Part shown: one piece after another, positions 54,301 through 64,000 of the stretch
Layout: every line of letters starts with the position of its first letter
How positions within the stretch are numbered: the first letter of the stretch is position 1
Notes under the pieces: model-generated
The model's input: the letters and a program-made list of their open reading frames with translations, nothing else
What the model was told of the DNA's origin: nothing
Database searches by the model: none
Source of the DNA: Meconema thalassinum
Taxonomy: Eukaryota > Arthropoda > Insecta > Orthoptera > Tettigoniidae
Direction: 5' to 3'
Length of the DNA: 64,000 nt
Assembly: GCA_946902985.2 (NCBI GenBank)
Contig: OX336388.2
Coordinates: 1,390,182,223-1,390,246,222 of the forward strand
Program-made: the position numbers and the translations under genes

Positions 54301-57300
54301 AAATTGATCGAAGAGCAGAGATATCCAGGTGGGAATGAAGGAAACACATGGTAGCAAAAGATCTTGGAGGTCGACGCTAAACAGGAACTTAGAAAGAAGA
54401 GACCCCAAGAATAAAAGAAGAAGGTAAACATAATCAAAGAAAGTTGTTACCAGTATTGCATTCCTCGAGAATTCACCGCACGTTTGTTTCTTATGGAATT
54501 TTGTCAATTTCCCAATAAGAATCGTTCCAGTACCCCTTGAAACGACTTAGAGGTACAATTTTAAAAAAGATTGAGAATCCCTGCTTTAGGGCCAAGAACT
54601 GTTTCCATTCATCTGACAATGTCACAAGAATGTAGAACGGTTGCTACCATATTCTCCGTTGGGCAGATGGAAGTTGACGATTAATTCTGATTTCAAGAAA
54701 CCAACCATACTACGTTTGTGACTGTTCATGTTGCAACCTCTTCGTGTATAGTGACGATTTCTTCCCGTACTTCAATGGAGATAATTTCTGCAGATTCCGA
54801 CATTGTAGGCTTATCGTGGTAATCCGGAAATTTTCTTGTGTATGGCCTCTTCCTGATTTTAGTTGTGTTCGTGATCCACGGCAAGAGATGGAACAGCGCC
54901 AGGTTTTAATCTTGCTCTCTCACCTTCAAATACAAATGCATAAATTTAATGGTTGTTATCGAAATGTCTAATCAGTTTATTGGTACAAAATAGGAAATAT
55001 TTCCTTTTGTAAATCACACTTAGCCAACATAGTTTTTGTGAAATCATCGGGTTGAAAATGATGGGAACACACTTTAATATTTTTGGTCAGATTTCTCTCA
55101 CCGAATTATTTCCTTCTAATAGTATGCAACCATTTCTTCCTCATTTCTTTATTTTGTGGAAATTGGTGAAACGAAAACGGGCTTCCCCGATTTTTGCAAA
55201 GAGAAACACTGCAATAGCTCGGCATAGTCACGAAAATAACAATTTAAACAACTTAAATTCGTGGATATTAGCGGCATGAGAACACAGGAGACAAATGATG
55301 AGCGCCTTGCGCTTACCCAGTACAACAGCAGTGCGCTCTATCGGTGGTAGTTCTATACATCACTAATATAACAATATGAAAGACTTGATAACGACCGAAG
55401 AAGGAGTATGGTGAAGCTGATACTGAGCATTGATGTAGTCGAGTAGAGATGGTACTCGGATGCACGTTTGAAAGAAAGGGGAAAGAAGGATGATTGTTAC
55501 ACAAGTAAACTAACGTAATCATAATATGTTATCCATGTGATATGTATGGTTGAAATCATATAATTTAATGATAAATGTTCCGTATGCACAGCGGACAGTA
55601 TGATTGATTAAAAATAATTGTAGTTAAAGGTAAATAGTGCTATAAGTGAACATGCTTGTTTAGTGAAAGTTTTGCTTAAGTTGAGTTAATGCATTGATTG
55701 CTTTTATTAATTAAACAATGTGAAGTAAACTGTGAACATTTCGTCCATGTTACGAGTGATTTTAGGGGTGCAGATTAGATTTGTTTTGAATGCAGTGAAG
55801 GCACCACAAATTTAAAGACTCTCAGTATGAGGAAGGGAGAGTGTTGCAGCATGGCTGGTGAGACCATAGTATTGTTCTGAACTAATCGGTGGATTAGTGG
55901 GTCAGCACTGCGGATCACAGATTCATATTAGGGTTTTATGACTGTTTAGAACCATCATCTGTGTGCTCCATATTTGATTTTGTGTTGTGGGTTTTAAATT
56001 TAAATGTGTTTTTCCCATGATTTTCAAATTAAATTAATTTATTATAGGAATATGTTTGTTTTCCATGTAGAGTAGTTACCTGACAGTCGTCAAATCCTGA
56101 ATGTGTGTTCGTATTGTGGGGGAACGTAACATTCCCCGGGATACGAACACATGTTCTCCAGATAACAAATGGGTACAAAATGAATGTTCATTTTTCTTTT
56201 TTTGATTACAGTACTCATTTAAATTTTCCCAAAAAACCAAACTCCGATAATAACTACGATTCTGATTTCAGGATATTCATTCTGTTTTGAAGCACATTGC
56301 ATCTGTGTACGAGGAGAGGCTAGGCTAGGTAAGGGCACCAACAAGCCGTGACTCACACTCAGCCGCAACATAACATCGCTTCACCAAAAGAAGGCGTGGC
56401 CTAAAACAATTTTCATATCCTTGATTTCTCAAAAAGTACTTGTCCGATTTGGGGATTATAACACCGTTGAATTTGTCTCAGTGAAATCAGTTAACCTGTA
56501 TGAAAAAATTAGTCTAGTTCCATTAAAAAAAAAGTTGGTACTGTACCCGAAATACCTACAATCAGCATGTTGGAATCCCTCGATGGTAACTAGATCGTAG
56601 AACCTGAAAACCCCGGCTAAAACCCCCAGATTCTACCCAACATGTGACGAGGAAAAGGGTACAGGAATTCCTAACCGAGACTACGTTAAGAAAAACCATG
56701 GTAAACGACCAAAAGAGACTCGAAGGCACAATAATTATGAGACGTAACCTCTGGTGTGTGGAAAACCACTGAAATACCCACCACTGGGCTTCTTAACGTG
56801 TTCTCTTATCGTTTCTATAAAGTATCACACTTCGAAGATTTTAAAAATTGGCTAAATAATTTATTCAGAAATGAAGAATATAGTGAGGACCACTATATTA
56901 TAATTGAGGCAAAGTGCCCAACTTCCAACTGAAGTTTCATGATCTTTGGGAACAAATGCTAGCCCCCAATCACCACAGGAAATGACTGCATTTTTACCCA
57001 AATATAAACAAGAACAAAATAAACAGTCCAACAGCAATGTTGGAAAATGATGGAATCATTTAAATTGAGTCCCTGAAAATTTCATATTTATAATACACAT
57101 AAATTCAAACCCTGAAAGAAAATAATTACTTAAAGTTATAATACATATGTACAGGCATATTGTAACACTTTCTTAAGTGTTCTTCGAAGGATTCAGAAAT
57201 GACACCTTCCATCAGTGTCTTACTAGATTCATGGTTGCTGTACTATTTTGATTTATTCATTTCATCTGGCCGAGCAATTAAGCTAAGTCGAATTTAATTT

Positions 57301-58730
57301 TACATCCACCTAAAATGAACTTTCATCATCAAAACGGAGTTAGTGATAATTATAACTTCTGATAAGCATTGTAGTGATACAAAGATTCGAAAATCTATCA
57401 AGTAAATGTAATTTAACATGCCTGATCCCCACAACAGACTATTAACATGAAAAGATGCTGACATACAGTGCCTTGAAGCATAATTATTCTTACTTTCAAA
57501 ATCCATCTGAGTGGATTGAATTTCCTATTACAACTCTGAATATTCCATTGAATATCCTTTCAACAATAAAGGACACTATCCTTTACATGACTTTACTATC
57601 AAATATCGTGCTGCACTGAGCATTCATATCATTATTTATATTGCACTACTTTAACTTAGTGCCTTATTTAATCACCTCCCTTGGTGAACGAAGAATTCTA
57701 TACTCTGCTTATTTAACAGATAAAATTCACAATAAAATATTGTTGCTAAAATTATACAAGTTTCATTACACTTCAATTAATCAATTTTTAATTATTGTTT
57801 CATTTACTTTTATATTATCATTTATCACGACCAATGTGCATTACTTTTAATAAGGGTTAATTATAAATCTGGCGAAAGATCTGCCTCCGCATAAATTTAA
57901 ACTGGGATTCGTGTTAATAAATAGGATGAATGTTTGCAAAAATCTTCAAACTGTGTATATAACACCTGTATTGTCCATCTACAATGGATCTTAAACGTAT
58001 CTAACGAAGCAATCGTAATACAACATTTCAAAAAATTACTGAAGAAATAAATTGGATCAAGTCAAAGGTCGGAATAAATCTACTCGAATGGTGTCAAGAA
58101 CAAAAAATAGCATCCTACACCACCGGTCTGGGTGATCATATCAATCAGCGCTCCAAATGACCGGTTAGAAATACTAAAAGCATCTATCTGCCGAAAGAGC
58201 AGAAGATAAATTCCTAGCAAAGCAAAAGAATCCACTTTCCTCAAAAAACTTACTACAATATTTCATAATCAACCTGAATTATGAAAGTGAACTTTCCAGA
58301 GTATAACAGTCTCTTATAGTCGCACTATAGTAGAAACTCCAAATTGAGGCTACCCAACAATGTGTAATGTCCTCGCAGGACATGAAACGAGTGTTCATTC
58401 ACTATATAAAAAAACACAAGGAATGACGACTCTTGGCCTAATGTTCCTCTTCTCTACATTAAATAAATTCCCAATTAAATAAACTTGAATTTACAGTTAC
58501 CAAAAGAAAAATTAAACTACAATACATTTAATTACAACGGGTGCATCCTTTAGTGGAATCAAAACCCGTTTAGAATGGAATCAGTCTGACACTAAGATCA
58601 AGCCTAAACTCTACCCTTAAGACATACTACAAAATCCTATAAAATGTGTCAATGTGACGTTTAGAATAAACATGCTTTACTACGATTGATGAGACTTTTC
58701 AGTACCTTTAGATGATTCTCGGAGCTCACG
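54301..58730. other. Long non-coding stretch, no supported gene
   Basis: Short ORFs occur on both strands, but none has a recognisable motif, convincing length or codon pattern. A 60-bp segment at about 55280-55340 (minus) resembles 35440-35500, sharing GGGTAAGCGCAAGGCG. Otherwise I see only AT-rich sequence. Confidence 0.5.
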
Positions 58731-58744
58731 AAAGAACATAGGCA

Positions 58745-58900
58745 TGTCCTTCACGACTATTCCTTCCATATATGCAGTAGAGGTCTCTTCTCCAGGAAAA
58801 CAAGAATTGAACCCCGGAACTCCATATTTCACTCTCCTGGTTCCCTTTGGTCCTCAGGATATTTCCCATCCTGGCAGAATGATCAGCTCCAACTCCACCG
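58745..58900 (-). mobile_element. Possible SINE/tRNA-like remnant
   Basis: On the minus strand GGAGTTCCGGGGTTCAATTC has the form of a pol III box B with its T-arm. It is followed by TTCCTGGAGAAG, which resembles SINE body sequence. No complete tRNA cloverleaf was found. Confidence 0.25.
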
Positions 58901-60279
58901 AAAGTTCCTTCCATCATAGGATAACGTCTTAACAATCGCAGCACAACGATGTCCATGGCTTTTATTGTAAGTTCAATAGCCTCACGAAACCGTGTCATTG
59001 CGTAACACACTGTACTGAAAAGCAACAGCTGTGTCCGCCGACACTCACAAGCGCGAACAGCTATGCCGGCTGCATTGAAAAAGTCAGTGGCCTCGCCAGA
59101 ATAGTGACACTCATGTCTGTAGCGTCTAACCGCCCATGGTCAGATTAATAAAGCACATAATAGCCTTTCTCCTGACATCCAATTACTCAACATGATTGTG
59201 ATGTCAAACAAGCATAAATCAGGCTTTATAAAAAAAATTAAGAAGGTGCAATATCCATGCACTTGTATACAGAAATGCTTCTCGAATACTAGCACTTATT
59301 GTTCTCGATACACACAGGATGAGTGCCTTATAATAGCCAGTCCCAATACGGTGAATTGTAACTGCATTTGCAACATGTCTTTGGGCTTGTAAAAGCAAGT
59401 ATAAACTCTACGAGAACAGTGAATAGCTTGCCTATAATGAACAGTTGTCTGACATGACTTACTGCATTGCCATTGCGATCGCACTAACGTACGCGTATAT
59501 GAGAATCTGCAGTCCTGTTCGACACCAGGAATCGCCCCGCTGTACAGTGCTTGTACAATATACTCAACGCGAACTTTCACTTTCGATTCACGTGACGGTC
59601 ACCGGTCCAACCCTGTATGTATTTTCAAGAGTGATACAATCCCTTCTGGCTTCTCTGTCAAGCATGCAAACTCACATCTCCAGTCGCGCTACCTGTGCTC
59701 AACATTGGCAATCATAATATACAAATATCTCAATACCATATTCCTGGGATTTCAATTACTTGAATGTAGTTTATAATCCGTCACCTGCTATTATTGTAGA
59801 CATGTCATGATACACCAGAACGTGTAACAAGCTTTTATTCCCGTTTAAAGGGCATAATTTCTCTCTTGGTGGTGGTCGATATAAAAATCAATACCACTGA
59901 CCAACCAGCTGTGGCGTTAGTTCTTGCAACGCATGCGCCATGGTTTGTCAGCTAGTGGGCCGCGAAACATATGATCCTGATTCGCTCCCCATGTTCCCAA
60001 GTAATTGTACGTATCACCTTCTAATAAAAGCATTCTGGTCATGAGAATGAGGGTACATTACCAATGTTTCAGCTATTCACAATAAAAGGATAAAATAGTA
60101 TATGTTAGTTTATGAGCTTCTTAGCACCATTCACTAAAGTGAAAACAGAATACCGATATACTTTAATGGTTTAGACGTTATTGCCGTGGGACATGTTAGG
60201 TGAATAACCAAGGCTTCATAACTTAATATAACGAAAATGGTTGTTTGGGTAGATTATGTAACAAAATGGGTCTTGGTCA
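58901..60279. other. Non-coding stretch
   Basis: No supported gene or repeat. The short ORFs on both strands lack motifs. Confidence 0.5.
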
Positions 60280-60299
60280 CATTGTGGTCGTTACGTTTC

Positions 60300-60950
60300 A
60301 TATCCGTAAGTCATTTGTATCGCATGGTAACGTTATTGGGCCATATATCGTTATTCTGATATTGGTTATCGTAGAAACGAAATAGTATTGTCCGACAGAA
60401 ATAACGTTATTTGAATAAGTCTCTCGAAAAATATCCCCTAATACCGTTATTCGGACTAATAACGTTCTTCGGATATCGGTTATCGTAGAAACGAAATACT
60501 AGTGCCCACCTGAAATAACGTTATCGGAATACATATCTCGAAAAATACTCCCCCAATATCGTTATTAGGATTAATAACGTTATTCGGATATTGGTTATCT
60601 GAGGAACGAAATGGTAGTGTTCACTAGAAATAACGTTATTTGAATAGATCTCTCCAAAAAAATCCCCCAATACCGTTATTCGGACTAATAACGTTATTCG
60701 GATATCGGTTATCGCGGGAAGGAAATGGTAGTGCTCACTATAAATAACGTTATTTGAATACATCTCTTGAACATTATTCCCCCAATACCGTTATTTGGAC
60801 TAATAACGTTATTCGGATATCGGTTATCGCAGGAACGAAATGGTAGTGCTCACTAGAAATAACGTTATTTGAATATATCTATCGAAAAATATTCCCTCAA
60901 TACCGTTATTCGGACCAATAACGTTATTCGCATATCGTTTATATATTACA
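60300..60950 (+). repeat. ~115-bp tandem repeat with ATAACGTTAT palindromes
   Basis: GGTTATC recurs at about 60364, 60478, 60593, 60707 and 60822 (114-115 bp apart). Each unit has two ATAACGTTAT palindromes (AATAACGTTATTTGAAT and CTAATAACGTTATTCGGATAT), CCCCCAATACCGTTATT and GAACGAAATGGTAGTG. About five to six units, with scattered substitutions and the outer ones more divergent. It has no consistent ORF. Confidence 0.85.
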
Positions 60951-61114
60951 AACGGCATCATCGATTGAGAATGGCACCATTTTTATACATTTTGCATTGG
61001 AGAACTCCATAGAATGGAAGTGTCACTTAGCGACCTACGTCGTGTTAGGTTCTGAGTTTAGCCGCGAGGTTAATAAATACTCGGAAGTGCTTACCGTGAT
61101 AGGGTATTGTATTT

Positions 61115-62045
61115 TTAGCCTACTTTTCACATTTTGCAAAAATGAGGAAAAAGTAGACTTATGAGATCAATCTGGGAACATGTCTGTCTGTGCATGTCCC
61201 CCCCCCCCCTTATCAACTCCTAAACGGCTGATGCAATCAAAACCAAATTTGGTATGAGTAAAGATCTATATCTGAATATCTCAAGGCCATGAAAATGAAG
61301 TCAGAGCTACCAACTGCTGAAAAACCGCAATTGAAATTTGAGCTCCATGTTGGATATCTTGGAAGGTATGCATGGGAGCTATTCCAAAATTGGCACATAA
61401 TTATATAGATAATAATATTTCAGTTTAATTTCCAGGAGGCCATACATGACAGTGTTGGTAAAATGATTCTAAGCATGCTGATAGGTCAAATTTTTAAATT
61501 AATAGTCAAATTTTTAAATTAATAGAACTTCTACACTATCAATTGGATTTCAACCAAATTTCGTATGTAGTCTACTATGTGTACATAACCAGATATCACT
61601 ATGCGTATTCTTAAGAGCAACCAGCTGCTGACAACTGTTGATAATTGCTGTCTCTACTTTTTAACCCTTATATTATTATATCAGAATGCATGCAAGCCAA
61701 CAACTCTAAACTTTGCACACGTATAGTACCTGACATTCTAGATTAATTTGGAGTAACTAATATTATGCCAATGCCGCTAACATGATTCTAAGCCTGATGA
61801 TAGGTTCAATTCTAAAATGCATGTAACTTCTATACATACAAATGGATTTCGTCCAAAATTGGCACAACAATAGATCATAATATGTCAGATTATTTCTGAC
61901 CAAGATATGCATGACATTGCTGTCAACATGATTTTACGCGCACTGATAGATCCAATATCTAACTGCATGTAACGTCCACGTTATCCATTGAACTTCAATC
62001 AAATTTTGTATTCTGTACCTTAAGAGATGGAACTAAGAATATATT
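61115..62045 (-). repeat. Dispersed hairpin-ended repeat, long copy
   Basis: On the minus strand it ends with the hairpin (CTACTTTT...AAAAGTAG, GGCTAAAAAT), preceded by a G run and CCGTTTAGGAGTTGATAAG. The part up to about 61580 matches 28668-29118. Further out, degenerate modules recur: ATGATTCTAAGC-type segments at 61463, 61792 and 61928, each followed by CTGATAGGT and a TGGATTTC..CCAAATTT segment. This gives a rough 140-155 bp period. A 20-bp piece (AAATTTTTAAATTAATAG) is duplicated at about 61490. It has no ORF. Confidence 0.65.
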
Positions 62046-62317
62046 AAGTCACCAGGGCTTCCAACTGTAGTGCAGGTATATTTCGAATTAATTCGAAATT
62101 TTGATATTACCAACTTAATTTCGTCATTAACTTAGATAGTTCCATATAGATTAAACATTGGCATGAATCTTTAAGTTTAAGAAAAATAGGCTCCTTAGTT
62201 TGTCACGGAACTGCTTGTTGAACTTGCGAAAGTGGCGAATGTCCGGAAAAACACTCTTAAATGCGCTTTTGAAGAAAGGAACAACAGACCGACACCACTT
62301 GAAATACATAGGCCTAG

Positions 62318-63179
62318 GTGGATAGCAAACGACCTGAGGCTTTTAATAGAGATCAAGTACTAGCGAATCAACTAGACAACGGGGAAAATTCAGTGTACAT
62401 TAAATTAGTGTACACCTTACTTTATGAAAACATATTACCTCGACATGAAGGTGTGAAATCCTTCCGGCTAGCTAGCGGTAACACCACAAAGATAACTATC
62501 ACTGCTTCAGACTCTTTAACAAAACGTGTGCGTGTCTGTTTAATCTCCTCTCGAAGTCAACAATGAAAGGCTCTCCCGCGTGTTTTCTACGCATGGAGTT
62601 CTCAAGGACATACGGAACGAGTGCTGGAATGAAGTATACGAATTTTCTGCTGTAAGTAATGGCATACGATTTGTAACAATTGAACTTAAATACCCCATTC
62701 CATCATATTTGACGGTCAATGATTATAAAGTTCTGTTAATATATGAAGGACAAGCTAAGTATTGCTTTTATTGTAAAGAAACCTCCCACTTACAAATAGA
62801 CTGTCCGAACAGAAGGAATCGCCCGGTACTTCATGTCAGACAACAAACCTACAGCACGGTGCTGGACGAGTCAGATGGGAGTAGTAAGCTAAGCAACACT
62901 ACCGACATGGAAACTGCAGTACCTTCCCCTGAATATCCAGCCATATCAGAGGTCTTTCATAACAGGCCCCATTCTACAAACACATATAGCATTGCGGAAG
63001 TAACTCATCCGTCAGATAACGTAGCTGAAACATCCCTGACTACTTTACATAGCAATGAAGAGGGAACTGTGACGTCACGATCGGACAGCACCGGAAAGGG
63101 ACACACCAGCAGGCAACACAGCAGTCTGTGCAGCAGCCAGATACTATTAAGACTAAATGTCCCGATTTTTAGTTTGTAA
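62318..63179 (+). pseudogene. Gag-like CCHC protein of a retroelement, frame-broken
   Basis: Two overlapping-region frames: 62318-62566 (82 residues) and 62580-63179 (199 residues). The second has HGVLKDIRNECWNEVY, NGIRFVTIELKYPIPSYL, LLIYEGQAKYCFYC and a CCHC zinc knuckle (CFYCKETSHLQIDC). It is then Ser/Thr-rich to the stop. This arrangement is typical of ORF1/Gag proteins of insect LINEs. The join is shifted by one frame at about 62560. No endonuclease or RT is visible downstream, so the element is truncated or the rest has decayed. The role in an intact element would be RNA binding. Confidence 0.6.
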
Positions 63180-63690
63180 TTCTGACACCACGTAGCAGCA
63201 CCAAAGTGAGGCAATTTCACTTGAATGGAAGCTCGTATTTGCGATGTCAAAACCACTATGTATACTAGAGTGCAATAAAATTGATATAAATTCAATGCAT
63301 TTTCCAAAATGTGAAAAACAAAGACGTTACTAGCAGTTTTTTATATTTCTGCTTAAAATATGAAAAAAAAACTGGTAATACGAAAATGGAGATTTATTTC
63401 CTGATTCCAATGCATTTTTCATAAATAAAATCGGGTGAATGGAATCGTTGGCATTAGTTTGGGAATTGTTTTGAAAAGGGTGGTAGGAGTAGCGGCGCGG
63501 CTATACAAGATCACTAGCGCAAGGAAAATGATGAACACGCCGAGTTGACGAATATTGTAGTTCGGCGAGTTACATGTACAAATGCCTAGGCGTGGAACAA
63601 TATCTGAGCAATAAAATTATAGTAATGTCACGCTTATGTAACGTTGACACAATGTGTTTATACAGATACTTCCTTACTTCCTCAAACATT
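63180..63690. other. Non-coding segment
   Basis: AT-rich with no supported gene. Confidence 0.5.
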
Positions 63691-63699
63691 CTTGTTCTT

Positions 63700-63890
63700 G
63701 TTGATAATACATTGTAGGGGCTTGGGACATCTTGGTCATCAGTCCCATGTAGTTGACTATGTGTGCTACTGTATTAAAGCCAGGGATGGGGCAGGTGCCC
63801 TGAGTCTTCAAGTAAGGTACTATCTCGGCATTTACCTGGAGGGAGTGTGGAAAACCCTGCGAAACACAAGACACAACTGAACTTCAGGTG
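63700..63890 (-). mobile_element. SINE fragment (3' half)
   Basis: On the minus strand GGGTTTTCCACACTCCCTCC, AGGTAAATGCCGAGATAGTACCTTA and GGGACTGATGACCAAGATGTC are followed by CCCAAGCCCC near the end. The first two match the body of the SINE at 33640-34035. The tRNA-like head is absent, so the copy is 5'-truncated. Confidence 0.5.
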
Positions 63891-64000
63891 CAACCACAAT
63901 GGTAGGTTGATTGGCAGGTGAACTAGTCAATGAGAGATGTTGGACTGATGACAGTTTCCTAGGAAAAAAATCATAAAATAAGAAGGAATTTCTGAATGGC

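Noticed and set aside
60300..60950. CRISPR-like array
   Set aside because: The units are 115-bp similar throughout with no unique spacers, in a eukaryotic context.

Overview
The window is eukaryotic, repeat-dominated, AT-rich DNA. It has no bacterial gene organisation. The tRNA-derived SINEs, THAP and SAP fragments, gypsy-type LTR elements with very long LTRs, and microsatellites fit a large insect genome. A polyneopteran (orthopteran, stick insect or cockroach) is my low-confidence inference from the SINE core. Most of the sequence is nested transposable elements; I see at most one small candidate host gene (a SAP-domain exon pair near 35.6 kb). Element names A, B and C below are local labels.

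Region 1 (1-28667): element A, a minus-strand Ty3/gypsy-like element present as a tandem array of the form LTR, internal, LTR, internal, LTR. The LTRs are about 4.5 kb and run TGTGCCC...GGGCACA; the first is cut by the window start. Each internal unit encodes a coiled-coil Gag, an aspartic protease fragment and an integrase, but no reverse transcriptase or RNase H. Each LTR carries six GCCAT-core (YY1/Pho-like) sites spaced 145-147 bp. Inside the second integrase lies element B (12057-20911), a very young plus-strand gypsy element. It has near-identical 1.6 kb LTRs, a 5-bp target duplication, an initiator-Met-tRNA-type primer site, and gag and pol in the same frame separated only by UGA-CUA, a classic readthrough context.

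Region 2 (28668-36050): a dispersed hairpin-ended repeat, a MITE with 14-bp inverted ends, a THAP-domain pseudogene, a six-unit 320-bp tandem array between inverted repeats, a tRNA-derived SINE, and a two-exon SAP-domain candidate.

Region 3 (36060-40000): a decayed plus-strand LINE (ORF1, endonuclease, N-terminal part of RT) interrupted by a SINE with a 16-bp target duplication. It is cut off before the RT active site beside a fold-back element.

Region 4 (40292-53181): element C, a minus-strand gypsy-like relative of A with 2.8-3.3 kb LTRs, a 4-bp ATAT duplication and a full but frame-broken Gag-PR-RT-RH-IN set. One LTR has a 5'-truncated LINE insertion. Both LTRs contain an array of small hairpins. 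C is related to A and shows the domains A lacks, so a relative of C could supply RT in trans to A-type elements (inference).

Region 5 (53182-64000): mostly non-coding, with SINE pieces, a 115-bp ATAACGTTAT tandem array, another copy of the dispersed hairpin repeat and a frame-broken CCHC Gag-like ORF.
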